64,000 bases of DNA from Rhodanobacter sp. (GTDB taxonomy: Bacteria; Pseudomonadota; Gammaproteobacteria; Xanthomonadales; Rhodanobacteraceae), in NCBI GenBank assembly GCA_024711345.1, contig JANJTA010000017.1, positions 116,279 to 180,278 on the forward strand, in the 5' to 3' direction. Positions 15,776-24,507 of the stretch are shown here, one piece after another. The notes under the pieces are model-generated. The model made no database searches. It was not told where the DNA came from and saw only the letters and a list, made by a program, of their open reading frames with translations. Positions within the stretch are counted from its first letter, which is position 1, and each line of letters starts with the position of its first letter. The translations under genes and the position numbers were made by a program.

Positions 15776-17722
15776 CTACCGGTTTTTCCCCGCATCATCG
15801 AAGAAGGCTTGCACGTCCGCCAGCTCGCGCGTGCGCGGCATCGGCGGCACGCTGGCGAGGAACAGCTTGCCGTAGCCCTTGCTGGTGAGGCGCGGGTCGC
15901 ACAGCACCAGCACGCCGCGGTCGTGCACGCTGCGGATCAGGCGGCCGGCGCCCTGCTTCAGCGCGATCACCGCGCCGGGCACCTGCCAGCCCATGAACGG
16001 GTTGACGCCGGACTGTTCCAGCGCGGCAAGGCGCGCCATCAGCACCGGATCGTCGGGCGCGGCGAACGGCAGCTTGTCGATCACCACCACGCTGAGCGCC
16101 TCGCCGACCACGTCGACGCCTTCCCAGAAACTCGCCGCGCCGAGCAGCACGCCGTGGCCGCTGGCGCGGAACTCCTCCAGCAGCCGCGGCCGCGGCGCGC
16201 TGCCCTGCACGAACAGCGGCCACGGCACCCGGTCCTGCAGCAGCTCGGCGGCGCGGCGCAGCGCGCGGTGCGAGGTGAACAGCAGGAAGGCGCGGCCGTT
16301 CGACGCCTGCAGCACCGGCCGCACGGCCTCAATCACCTGCTCGGTGTAGTCGCGCGCGTTCGGATCGGGCAGGCCCGACGGCAAGTAGCACAGCGCCTGG
16401 TGCGCGTAGTCGAACGGACTGTCCAGGCACAGCGTCCGCGGCTCGTCCAGGCCGAGCTGGCGCGCGAAGTGGTCGAAGTTGCCGGCCACCGCCAGCGTGG
16501 CCGAGGTGTGGATCCACGCCGCCTGGGTGCGTTCGCGCAAGCCGCGCATCGGCGCGGCCAGATCCAGCGGCGTGGCGTACAGCGCGAAACCGCGCGGGAA
16601 GGTTTCGTACCAGCGCACGTCCTGATCGCCGTGCGTCTCGACTATGCGCTGCAGCCGTTCGGCGAACAGTTCGGCGCGCTCGTGCAGGTTGGCGAGGCCG
16701 CGCGAGCGCTCGGCCTGCGAGGCGAGCAGCTCGGCCAGCGTGGCCAGCAGTTCGCCCAGCTCGTGCAGCGCGGCGCGCACCTCGGCGCGATCGTCCAGCA
16801 GCGCGAAGGCGCCGCGCGCGGGCAACGGCTCCATCGCCAGGCGCAGCTTGCGCAGCGCATCCTGCAACGCTTCGACCGGCTCCAGCAGCAGGCCGATCGC
16901 ACCGGTGACGCCGCTGCATTCGGTCAGCGTGTCCTGCGCCATGTCGGCGAGCTGGCGCGCGCTGAGGCTCTGCGAGAAGAACTGGCCGGCCAGCTCGGGA
17001 ATCTGGTGTGCCTCGTCGAGGATGAAGGCCGCCGCGCCCGGCAGGATCTCGCCGAAGCCTTCCTGTTTCAGCGCCAGGTCGGCGAACAGCAGATGATGGT
17101 TGACCACCACCACGTCGGCCTCCATCGCCTCGCGGCGCGCCTTGAACACGTGGCAGTCCTCGTAGAACGGACACTCCACGCCGAGGCAGTTTTCCGCGGT
17201 GGAGGTGACCCGCGGCCACAGCGGCGACTCCTCCGGCACCTCGGCCAGCTCCATGCGGTCGCCGCGGCGGGTGCGCGCGGACCAGGCGCGGATCGTCGCC
17301 AGCTGCGCGGCCTGCGCCGGCGCCAGGCTGCCGCCGTCGCGCACGGTCTGCTCGAGCCGGTACAGGCAGAGATAGTTCGCGCGACCCTTCAGCAGCGCCG
17401 TCTTCAGGCGTGCGCCCAGCACCGAGCGCACCTTCGGCAGGTCGCGGAAATACAGCTGGTCCTGCAGCGCCTTGGTGCCGGTGGAGATGATCACCCGCTC
17501 GCCCGACAGCAGCGCCGGCACCAGGTAGGCATAGGTCTTGCCAGTGCCGGTACCGGCCTCGGCGACCAGCGTGTCGCGCCCGGCGATGGCATGCTGCACC
17601 GCCCGCGCCATCACCTGCTGGGCGAGCCGCGGCGCGAAGTCCGGCAGCTCGCGCGCGAACGGCCCCTCGGCACCGAGCAGGGCGCCGACGTCGTCGGAGT
17701 CGGTGTCTTCGAGGGCGTGCAT
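15776..17722 (-). CDS. yoaA: ATP-dependent DNA helicase, DinG/YoaA family
   Basis: This 648-residue superfamily 2, XPD-like helicase has Walker A at AEAGTGTGKTYAYL (K62), the DEAH box at residues 236-239, and four cysteines for an iron-sulfur cluster at C119, C179, C184 and C190 in the expected insertion. The family unwinds 5'-3' and acts in DNA repair and replication-fork processing. The length and the short N-terminus fit YoaA better than DinG. The VOC gene follows on the same strand. Confidence 0.9.
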   Translation of the reverse strand: MHALEDTDSDDVGALLGAEGPFARELPDFAPRLAQQVMARAVQHAIAGRDTLVAEAGTGTGKTYAYLVPALLSGERVIISTGTKALQDQLYFRDLPKVRSVLGARLKTALLKGRANYLCLYRLEQTVRDGGSLAPAQAAQLATIRAWSARTRRGDRMELAEVPEESPLWPRVTSTAENCLGVECPFYEDCHVFKARREAMEADVVVVNHHLLFADLALKQEGFGEILPGAAAFILDEAHQIPELAGQFFSQSLSARQLADMAQDTLTECSGVTGAIGLLLEPVEALQDALRKLRLAMEPLPARGAFALLDDRAEVRAALHELGELLATLAELLASQAERSRGLANLHERAELFAERLQRIVETHGDQDVRWYETFPRGFALYATPLDLAAPMRGLRERTQAAWIHTSATLAVAGNFDHFARQLGLDEPRTLCLDSPFDYAHQALCYLPSGLPDPNARDYTEQVIEAVRPVLQASNGRAFLLFTSHRALRRAAELLQDRVPWPLFVQGSAPRPRLLEEFRASGHGVLLGAASFWEGVDVVGEALSVVVIDKLPFAAPDDPVLMARLAALEQSGVNPFMGWQVPGAVIALKQGAGRLIRSVHDRGVLVLCDPRLTSKGYGKLFLASVPPMPRTRELADVQAFFDDAGKNR

Positions 17723-17833
17723 CGGCCAAGTATGGCGGAGCGGCCGCGCCGGACAAAACGGCGGGAACCTCTACCGTTGCCGCCGCATCAACCAGGCAGC
17801 AGCGTGTGCGCATGCATGCCAGGGAGAATCGAC

Positions 17834-18382
17834 ATGAGATTGTTCGCCCCCGAATCGGCACCCGAACTCGACCTGGTCGACATCCACGGCCTGCCGGTCA
17901 CGATCAGCAGCCGCGGGCGGGTCACCCTGCTGTCGTTCTTCCGCGATGCCGCCTGCCCGTTCTGCAATTTCCGCATCTACGAGCTGACCAGCCGGCACGC
18001 GGAACTGGCGCCGCGCGGGCTGGACATCGTCGCCGTGTTCAGCGCCTCGCAGGCGGACGTGCTGCGTTTCGCCGGGCACCGGCCGCGCCCGTTCCAGATT
18101 GCCGCCGATCCCACCTCGAGCGCGCACGAGCTCTACGGCATCGAGCGCTCGCTGTGGCGCAAGCTGAAGGCGATCGTGACGCGCACGCCGGCCCTGCTCA
18201 GAGGCCTGCGCCTGGTTGGCCTGGCCGGCCTCAATACCGGCAATCTGATGCCGGCCGACTTCCTGATCGACGAGCGTGGTCGCATCGTGGAGGCGTACTA
18301 CGGCCGCGATGCCGGCGACCGCATCCCGCTGGAACGGGTCGAGCAATTCCTCGCCCGTCCGCGCGCCAGGCGCGCGGCCTAG
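17834..18382 (+). CDS. Thioredoxin-fold peroxiredoxin-like protein (AhpC/TSA type)
   Basis: A 182-residue protein with a redox-active CPFC motif (C41 and C44) after SFFRDAA, in the thioredoxin/AhpC-TSA fold; FLIDERGRIVEAYYG near residue 150 is the typical second half. It has no signal peptide, so it is probably cytoplasmic. The ATG at 17834 is preferred because AGGGAG lies 8 bases upstream. The CPFC active site is closer to disulfide oxidoreductases than to two-cysteine peroxiredoxins, so its redox role is uncertain. It is divergent from the helicase gene. Confidence 0.8.
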   Translation: MRLFAPESAPELDLVDIHGLPVTISSRGRVTLLSFFRDAACPFCNFRIYELTSRHAELAPRGLDIVAVFSASQADVLRFAGHRPRPFQIAADPTSSAHELYGIERSLWRKLKAIVTRTPALLRGLRLVGLAGLNTGNLMPADFLIDERGRIVEAYYGRDAGDRIPLERVEQFLARPRARRAA

Positions 18383-18453
18383 GCCGCTTCGGCGGCCACT
18401 GGCAGCCGCCGCGTGCATGCGCCACCATGCCGGCACCATCCGGGGGAAGCGCC

Positions 18454-18843
18454 ATGACGAGCGAGCTGTGCATGCTGATGTGGAGCGTGGTGCTGGGGTT
18501 GCTGCAGGTCGCGCTGGCCGCCACCTGCACGGTCGCCCAGCGCGGACTGGGCTGGGCCGCCAGTCCCCGCGACGAAGCGAAGCCGCCGCTCGGCGGCATC
18601 GGCGGCCGCCTGCAGCGCGCCAGCGCGAATTTCCTGGAGACCTTCCCGTTCTTCGCCGCCGTGGTGCTCGCCGCGCACCTGCTGCAACGCCACGACCACC
18701 TCACCGTGCTGGGCGCGCAGCTCTACTTCTGGGCGCGCGTGGCCTACGTGCCGGCCTACGCCGCCGGCATTCCGTACCTGCGCACGTTGATCTGGGCGGC
18801 GAGCATCGCCGGCATCGTGCTGGTGCTGGCGGCGCTGTTCTGA
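18454..18843 (+). CDS. MAPEG family membrane protein
   Basis: A 129-residue inner-membrane protein with four hydrophobic segments and the MAPEG-type core RASANFLETFPFFAAVVLAAH (split at about 50-70) followed by YFWARVAYVPAYAAGIPYLRT. The family includes glutathione transferases, but bacterial members are mostly uncharacterised. GGGGGA lies 7 bases before the ATG at 18454. It follows the thioredoxin-like gene by 71 bases, which may suggest a shared redox/glutathione theme. Confidence 0.82.
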   Translation: MTSELCMLMWSVVLGLLQVALAATCTVAQRGLGWAASPRDEAKPPLGGIGGRLQRASANFLETFPFFAAVVLAAHLLQRHDHLTVLGAQLYFWARVAYVPAYAAGIPYLRTLIWAASIAGIVLVLAALF

Positions 18844-18880
18844 CGGCGCAGCGCCTGCGCGGGGCCCGCGCACCACGCGC

Positions 18881-19405
18881 TCAATAACGCGGAATGCCCG
18901 GCTTGTGGCACTGCGCCACCCACTTGCGCGCCGTGTCGGCGCCGGTCGCGTCGCGCGCCTGCAGGCGCATCTCCACAATGGTCTGCCAGTTGCGCGCGCA
19001 CAGCGGCCCCAGCCGGGGACCGAGCGACCACGACTTGCGGGCGAGCGTCTCGGCGACGGAGAACTCCTTCAGCCGCACCGCCACTTCCGCGCGTTCCTGC
19101 AGCAGGTCGGGCGACTCCGGGTTGAGCCTCAGCGCCCGGTCCAGCGTGGCGGCGGCGTCGGCAAACCTGCCGGCCTGCTCGTCGCGGCGGGCGGTTTCCT
19201 GCAGCGAGCTGATGCCCGGGTCGCGCAGCGGGCTCACGTCGATGACCGACTTCTCGCGGTCGCCGGCGGCGCGGATCGCGGCCACCTGGTCGTAGGTCGG
19301 CAGCGGCGGCGGCGAAGCCGGCGGCGGCGTGGTGGCGAACATGCCGCAGCCGGCCAGCAGGCCGGTGGCCCACAACAGGGAAATGGCTTTGCCCAGGTAT
19401 TGCAT
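18881..19405 (-). CDS. TPR-containing predicted lipoprotein
   Basis: A 174-residue lipoprotein with the lipobox LLAGC (C20), a proline-rich linker (PPPASPPPLP), and a short TPR-like region in the middle (GRFADAAATLDRALRLNPESPDLLQE, about 88-113). Its ATG lies only 2 bases after the PBP1b stop codon, so translation is coupled and it probably works with that synthase at the cell envelope. By analogy it may be an accessory lipoprotein of PBP1b, functionally like LpoB or CpoB, but no sequence relation to LpoB is claimed. Confidence 0.75.
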   Translation of the reverse strand: MQYLGKAISLLWATGLLAGCGMFATTPPPASPPPLPTYDQVAAIRAAGDREKSVIDVSPLRDPGISSLQETARRDEQAGRFADAAATLDRALRLNPESPDLLQERAEVAVRLKEFSVAETLARKSWSLGPRLGPLCARNWQTIVEMRLQARDATGADTARKWVAQCHKPGIPRY

Positions 19406-19407
19406 GA

Positions 19408-21756
19408 TCAGTTTCCGTTCGGTAAGTCGGGTGCGCCGGAGGCGGCGCCGGCGGCCGCGGGCGCCGGGCCGCTGCTGCTGCCGAACAGGCTCTGGATGCC
19501 CTGCCAGAAACAGCCTTCGGTGTCGGCCGAGACGGTGCCGGCGATCACCGGCACCTGCTGCGCGCCTTCGCATTGCGGTTCGGTGCGCCTGCCGCTGGAG
19601 GGGTTGATCCAGGCCATCTCCAGCCCTTCGCCGGGCGCGGCCGACAACGGCCGGGTCGGCAACCGGGCGAACAGCTCGCGCCAGGCGCGCAGGCCGCCGC
19701 TGGCGCCGAACAGGGTGGTCGGCTTGTTGTCGTCGCGGCCCATCCAGAACACCGCCAGGTGCTCGCCGGTGAAGCCGGCGAACCAGCTGTCGCGCATGTC
19801 GTTGCTGGTGCCGGTCTTGCCGGCGGCGTGCAGCGAGCCCAGCGCGGAGTTGCCCAGCGCGCTGGCGGTGCCGTACTCGGCCACCTGCTGCATCGCCCAG
19901 GTGGTCAGCCGCACCGCTTCCTGGTACTCGCCGCGGCCGGGCTGCACCTGGTAGCGCTTGATCGTGCGGCCGTTGCCGTCGAGCACGCCGCGCACCGCCA
20001 CCAGCGGCAGCGCATGGCCATCGGCGGCGAGGTACTGGTACAGCTGGGCCAGCTGCAGCGGCGCCAGGTCCTGCGAGCCGATCAGCAGCGACGGGCTGGG
20101 GTTGATGTCGCCGATACCGAACGACTTCAGGAATGCCTGGATCCGCGGCAGGCCCACCTGCAGCCCGAGATGGATCGTCGCCAGGTTCCACGAATGCGCC
20201 AGCGCATCGACCATGATCAGCGGATCGTGGCTGCGGTGGTCGTCGTTCTGCGGCGTCCAGTAGCTGCCGTCCGGCTGGCGCATGCTGATCGGACCGTCGT
20301 CCATCAGGCTGGCCAGGTTCCAGCGCTCGGGTTGGGTCAGCGCCACCAGGTAGACGAACGGCTTGATCGTCGAGCCGATCGGCCGGCGCGCGTCGAGTGC
20401 GCGGTTGAAGCCCGGGTCGCCGGGAATCCTGCTGCCGACCACGGCCAGCACGCTGCCGCTGTGCGCATCGGTCACCACCGCGGCCGCCTGCACGCCGTCA
20501 CCACGCTTGCCGAGCCCCTTCAGCGTGCTGGTGATCGCCTGCTCGGTGTACAGCTGCGCGGCCGGATCGAGCGTGGTGAAGATCGACAGGTTGCCCTCGC
20601 GCAACGCCTGTTCGTCGAAGTCGGCGGTGATCTGCTTGCGCACCAGGTCCATGAAGGCCGGGAAGCGGTTGTGCGGCAGCTGGCCGTTCTTGACGATGTC
20701 CAGCGGCGCGGCCTGCGCGGCATTGAGCTGGGCGGCGCTGATCAGGTTGGTGTCGAAGAACTCCTGCAGCACCAGGTTGCGCCGGGCCAGCGCGCGCTGC
20801 GGCGAGCGGCGTGGGTCGTAGTAGCTCGGCCCCTTCACCATGCCCACCAGCAGCGCGATCTCCTGCGGCCGCAGGTCTTCCAGCCGGCGCCCGAAATAGA
20901 ACTCCGAGGCCGCCGCGAAACCGTGCACTGCCTGGCCGCCCTGCTGGCCGAGGAAGACGTCGTTGACGTAGGCCTCGAGGATGCGCCCCTTGCTGTAGTG
21001 CGCCTCCAGCAGCAGCGACATCAGCGCCTCGTTGATCTTGCGCGTGAGGTTCTGGTCGCGGCTGAGGAACAGGTTGCGCACCAGCTGCTGGGTCAGCGTG
21101 GAGCCGCCCTGCACGGTGTGCCCGGCGCGCAGGTTGGCGAACGCGGCGCGCGCGATCGCGCTGACGTCGATGCCGATGTGATGGTTGAAGTCGCGGTCCT
21201 CCACGGCCTGCAGGCCACTGACCAGCAGCGGCGGCACGTCGGCCAGGCGCACGAAGCGGCGCTCTTCCTGGCTGGCGCCGTACAGCGTGGCGATGCGCGC
21301 CGGGTCGAGGTGGGTCAGCACGATCGGCTTGCCGCTGGCCGCGTCCTGCACCGCGCGCACCTCGCCGCCGCCCAGCGTGACGCGGATGCGCTTGGGCAGC
21401 TCGCCGCCGTCCGGTCCGGCGTAACCGCGCGAGGCGATGGTGTAGCGCGCGCCCTGCTTCACCCAGCTGCCGGCCACCTGGCCCTTGCCGTCGTTGCTGT
21501 AGCCGGCGAAGGTCAGTTCCAGTTCCAGCGCCGCGCTGGTCATCGGCGTGCCGGCCGCCAGCGGCAGCGGCCGCGCGTAGACCCGGGTGGGCACCGCGAA
21601 CACCAGCTCGTTGAAGCGGTCCTGCACCCGCTTGTTCAACACCAGCGTGTACGGCAGCACGAAGCCGAACAGCAGGCCCATGCCGATCCAGAACGGGATG
21701 CGCAACCACGGCCAGCTGCGGCGCGCCAGGGCGCGAGTACGGGTCAAGAAGGCCAA
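19408..21756 (-). CDS. mrcB: Bifunctional peptidoglycan synthase PBP1b
   Basis: A 782-residue class A penicillin-binding protein. It has a single N-terminal membrane anchor (about 20-40), a UB2H-like region (about 65-150), a GT51 glycosyltransferase domain with the catalytic E186 in EDRDF, and a transpeptidase domain with SxxK at S462-K465, SWN at 522-524 and KTGT at 647-650. It polymerises and cross-links peptidoglycan from lipid II in the periplasm. It is followed 2 bases later by a TPR lipoprotein gene, a candidate activator. Confidence 0.94.
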   Translation of the reverse strand: MAFLTRTRALARRSWPWLRIPFWIGMGLLFGFVLPYTLVLNKRVQDRFNELVFAVPTRVYARPLPLAAGTPMTSAALELELTFAGYSNDGKGQVAGSWVKQGARYTIASRGYAGPDGGELPKRIRVTLGGGEVRAVQDAASGKPIVLTHLDPARIATLYGASQEERRFVRLADVPPLLVSGLQAVEDRDFNHHIGIDVSAIARAAFANLRAGHTVQGGSTLTQQLVRNLFLSRDQNLTRKINEALMSLLLEAHYSKGRILEAYVNDVFLGQQGGQAVHGFAAASEFYFGRRLEDLRPQEIALLVGMVKGPSYYDPRRSPQRALARRNLVLQEFFDTNLISAAQLNAAQAAPLDIVKNGQLPHNRFPAFMDLVRKQITADFDEQALREGNLSIFTTLDPAAQLYTEQAITSTLKGLGKRGDGVQAAAVVTDAHSGSVLAVVGSRIPGDPGFNRALDARRPIGSTIKPFVYLVALTQPERWNLASLMDDGPISMRQPDGSYWTPQNDDHRSHDPLIMVDALAHSWNLATIHLGLQVGLPRIQAFLKSFGIGDINPSPSLLIGSQDLAPLQLAQLYQYLAADGHALPLVAVRGVLDGNGRTIKRYQVQPGRGEYQEAVRLTTWAMQQVAEYGTASALGNSALGSLHAAGKTGTSNDMRDSWFAGFTGEHLAVFWMGRDDNKPTTLFGASGGLRAWRELFARLPTRPLSAAPGEGLEMAWINPSSGRRTEPQCEGAQQVPVIAGTVSADTEGCFWQGIQSLFGSSSGPAPAAAGAASGAPDLPNGN

Positions 21757-21834
21757 CGCGGGGAAATCCGGCTATCGAATGGTTCGATCATAGGGCCTGC
21801 TACCCGGCGGGCATATGAACGCGGCGGGCGGTTT

Positions 21835-21853
21835 GCGGGCGAAACGCGGGCAA
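21835..21853. repeat. 19-bp dispersed direct repeat, copy 2
   Basis: Exact second copy of the 19-mer at 8249-8267, here in the 108-base gap between the epimerase-like gene and mrcB. The surrounding gap is GC-rich and has no gene. Confidence 0.4.
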
Positions 21854-21864
21854 GCGGCGCGCTG

Positions 21865-22704
21865 TCAGCGCGGCGGCCGCCACATCGCCGCCTCGAGGCG
21901 GAACGGGCGGGGGCGGACGCCAAGCAGGCGCTCGAGTTCGTCATTGTCGGCGACCAGGTCGCTGTCCAGCCGGCTCAGCGGGCCGCGCAGCGGCGGCAGT
22001 GCACGCTGGCCCAGCCGCAGCAGCCAGGCCGGCAGCGGCAGCGGCACGGTGGTGCACGGCAGGCTGCGGCGCACCCGCGCGAACATCTCGCCGGAACGCA
22101 GCCGCTCGCCGCCGCCGATCGGCACGATCCGCCCGGCCGCCGCCGGGCAATCCAGCGCGGCCAGCACCGCCTGCGCGATGTCGTCGGCGTGCACCGGCTG
22201 GCGCAGGCCGCGCCCGGCCGGCAGCGGAAACAGCCGCAGCCGCATCGCGCGGCGGGCGATCGGGGTGAGGCTCTTGTCCAGCCCGGCGCCGTAGACCAGG
22301 GTCGGCCGCAGCACGGTCCAGGCGCAGCCATGGCGCGCGCAGGCGGCGGCCAGCGCGGCTTCGCCGTCGCGCAGCTGGCGCGCCAGGGCGCGTTCGGCCG
22401 GCACGCTGGACTCGCGCTTGGTTTCGGCGCTCATCGAACTGGTGGCGACCACCCGCGGCGCATCGGCCAGGCTGGCCTGCGCCAGCCAGTCGGCCAGCCT
22501 CTGCAGCGGACCGAAACTGATGATCGCCGACAGCGGCGGCAGTGTCGGCATGCGATCGGGCAGCGTGCCCTGCAGCCAGGTCACGCCGGCCTGCGCAGGC
22601 CGCGGCTGCCGGCTCAGCGCGAGCACCGCCTCGCCGCGGGCGAGCAGGCGCGGCAACAGGAAGTAGCCGATCTGGCTGCTGGCGCCCAACACCAGTACCG
22701 TCAT
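21865..22704 (-). CDS. NAD(P)-binding protein, NAD-dependent epimerase/dehydratase-like
   Basis: A 279-residue atypical short-chain dehydrogenase. The dinucleotide-binding motif is VLGASSQIG (5-13), and LRPTLVYGAGLD followed by QPVHADDIAQAVLAA is typical of extended SDR proteins such as YtfG and complex I subunit NDUFA9-like enzymes. No YxxxK pair is obvious, so catalysis is doubtful and a regulatory or assembly role is possible. The start codon is 7 bases after the stop of the TPR gene, in the relA-TPR-epimerase gene order. Confidence 0.78.
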   Translation of the reverse strand: MTVLVLGASSQIGYFLLPRLLARGEAVLALSRQPRPAQAGVTWLQGTLPDRMPTLPPLSAIISFGPLQRLADWLAQASLADAPRVVATSSMSAETKRESSVPAERALARQLRDGEAALAAACARHGCAWTVLRPTLVYGAGLDKSLTPIARRAMRLRLFPLPAGRGLRQPVHADDIAQAVLAALDCPAAAGRIVPIGGGERLRSGEMFARVRRSLPCTTVPLPLPAWLLRLGQRALPPLRGPLSRLDSDLVADNDELERLLGVRPRPFRLEAAMWRPPR

Positions 22705-22711
22705 GCGGCGC

Positions 22712-24421
22712 TCACCCGCCACGCCGCAGGCGGACATCCAGGTCCAGCACGCGCGGATTGGCCGGAGCCAGCTTGCGCGCGCGCTGCAGCGACTGGCTGG
22801 CGCCGATGCGGTCGCCGCGCGCCAGCTGCTGCTCGGCCTGGTCGAGCCAGGCGCCGGCCAGCCGGTTGCCCAGCGCGCCCTGCGCGGCATTGCCTGGCGC
22901 CAGTTCGGCGAAGCTCGCCAGCAGATCGCCGGCCTTGTTCAGGTCGCCGGCGGCGAGCGCCTGGTTGAACTGGCTCTCGACCCGCCCGGGCAGCGCCTGC
23001 AGGCCGTGCAGCGCCGCCGCGTCGTTGCCGTCGATCGCCAGCGCGCTGCGGTACAGGTCGTACGCGCTGTCGCCGGGCGGCATCAGGATGTTGCCGTTGT
23101 TCGCCGCCGTCTGCGCGCGCTGCACCAGCAGCGCCACTGCTTCATGCTGTTGCGGCGTGACGGCCGGCACGGCCGGCGGCGCCTCCGGCGTCGACGCCTG
23201 CTCCGCCGCTACGGGGTGCGCCGGCGGTGGTGTCGGCGCAGCCGCCTTGTCCAGCCGCGCCCGCGCTGCAGCCAGGTCGGCCGAGCGCGGCGCCAGTTCG
23301 GTCGCCTGGTCGAGCAGCTTCGCCGCCTGCGCGGTGTCGCCATCGTCGAGCGCGGCATTGGCCTGCACGGTCAACGCCTGCGCCACCCGGCCGAGGCCGT
23401 CGCGGGCCTGGGCGTTGTCCGGGTCGAGCTTCAGCGCAGCCTGGAACCGGGCCAGCGCAGTGTCGTCGCCGCTGCCGGCGATACGGCCGGCGCGCAGCGC
23501 TTCCTGGCCGGCGGCGAGCGTCGCCTCCAGCGCGCTGTTGTCCTGCTTGCGGGTCTGCGCCTGCAACGCACGGAGCGCCGGCAGCGCGCCGTTGTTCGGC
23601 TGCAGCGTGGCCAGTTGCTCGATGCGCGCGTCGGCCGTCGCGCTGTCCTTCGCATCCAGCGCCGCGCGCGCCTGCACCGCCAGCGCGGCGCCGACCTGGT
23701 CGAGCCCGTGCGCGGCCACCGCGTTGCCGGGGTCGGCGCGCAGCACGCGCTGGTACAGCGCGCCGGCCCCCTCGGGGCCGTCCAGCTTGCCGGCGGCAAG
23801 CGCCTGCTGCGCCTGGTCGACCAGGTCCACCGTGTGCACCTGCGCGGCGCGGGCCGCGGCGATGGCGCGGTCGAGGCGGTCGATGTCGCTGCCGCCGCCG
23901 AGCAGTTCGCGGGCCACCGCCGCCTGTTGCGTGGCCTGGCTCAGCTGGCCCGCCTGCAGCGCGGCGTCGGCCTGCGCCAGCAGGGCCTGGCCGACCTGAC
24001 GCAGGCCGTCGCGGGCACGGTCGTTGTCCGGCTCCAGCGCCGCCGCGGCCTGGAACAGCTCGCGCGCGCTGGTGCCGTCCTGGCCGTCCAGACGGCCATC
24101 CTGCAGCGCCTGTTGGGCCTGCACCAGCACCGTGTTGAAGTCGGTGCGCGGCACCATGCCACGCAGGCGGTTCTGGTTCATCCAGAGCATGCCGACCGCC
24201 ACCAGCGCCGCCAGCAGCAACAGCCACGGCCACCGGCCGCGACGATGGCGGCGATGCCGCGAACCGCCCTCCCAATGTTGCGGGCGACGCGGCTCGACCG
24301 GCATGGGCTGCGGCTCCTCCACGGCCGGCGCGAGCGGCACATCCAGTCGACCGAGATCGCCCAGGGTGGGCTCGGTGCGCGTCGGTGGCTGTGCGTCGTG
24401 GTGGTCGCGGCGTCCGCTCAT
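22712..24421 (-). CDS. TPR-repeat membrane protein, function unknown
   Basis: A 569-residue protein. The basic, proline-rich cytoplasmic N-terminus is followed by one membrane helix (WPWLLLLAALVAVGMLWM, 64-81) and a long periplasmic domain with about six degenerate TPR-like repeats. Each repeat contains a variant of ALEPDNDRARDGLRQVGQAL. The repeats are alanine-rich, suggesting a helical scaffold. It sits between relA and the epimerase-like gene on the same strand with short gaps. Its role is unknown; an envelope scaffold is a guess. The ATG at 24421 is favoured over the in-frame start at 24496. Confidence 0.72.
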   Translation of the reverse strand: MSGRRDHHDAQPPTRTEPTLGDLGRLDVPLAPAVEEPQPMPVEPRRPQHWEGGSRHRRHRRGRWPWLLLLAALVAVGMLWMNQNRLRGMVPRTDFNTVLVQAQQALQDGRLDGQDGTSARELFQAAAALEPDNDRARDGLRQVGQALLAQADAALQAGQLSQATQQAAVARELLGGGSDIDRLDRAIAAARAAQVHTVDLVDQAQQALAAGKLDGPEGAGALYQRVLRADPGNAVAAHGLDQVGAALAVQARAALDAKDSATADARIEQLATLQPNNGALPALRALQAQTRKQDNSALEATLAAGQEALRAGRIAGSGDDTALARFQAALKLDPDNAQARDGLGRVAQALTVQANAALDDGDTAQAAKLLDQATELAPRSADLAAARARLDKAAAPTPPPAHPVAAEQASTPEAPPAVPAVTPQQHEAVALLVQRAQTAANNGNILMPPGDSAYDLYRSALAIDGNDAAALHGLQALPGRVESQFNQALAAGDLNKAGDLLASFAELAPGNAAQGALGNRLAGAWLDQAEQQLARGDRIGASQSLQRARKLAPANPRVLDLDVRLRRGG

Positions 24422-24507
24422 GGTTCCTGGCCGTGCAGGCTGACGCTGCAGCTTAGCATCGGGCCGGCAGGCGCCGTTCCGTCCGCGGGCCGGCATTGCA
24501 CGGTCAT

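Noticed and set aside
18856..18872. GC-rich palindrome between the MAPEG and TPR-lipoprotein genes
   Set aside because: TGCGCGGG/CCCGCGCA has a one-base loop and no T-run; it might be a terminator, but the evidence is too thin to list.
19573..22968. Plus-strand open frame of 1131 codons
   Set aside because: It runs opposite mrcB and its neighbour, is rich in Gln, Arg, His and Ala typical of antisense high-GC frames, and has no domain.
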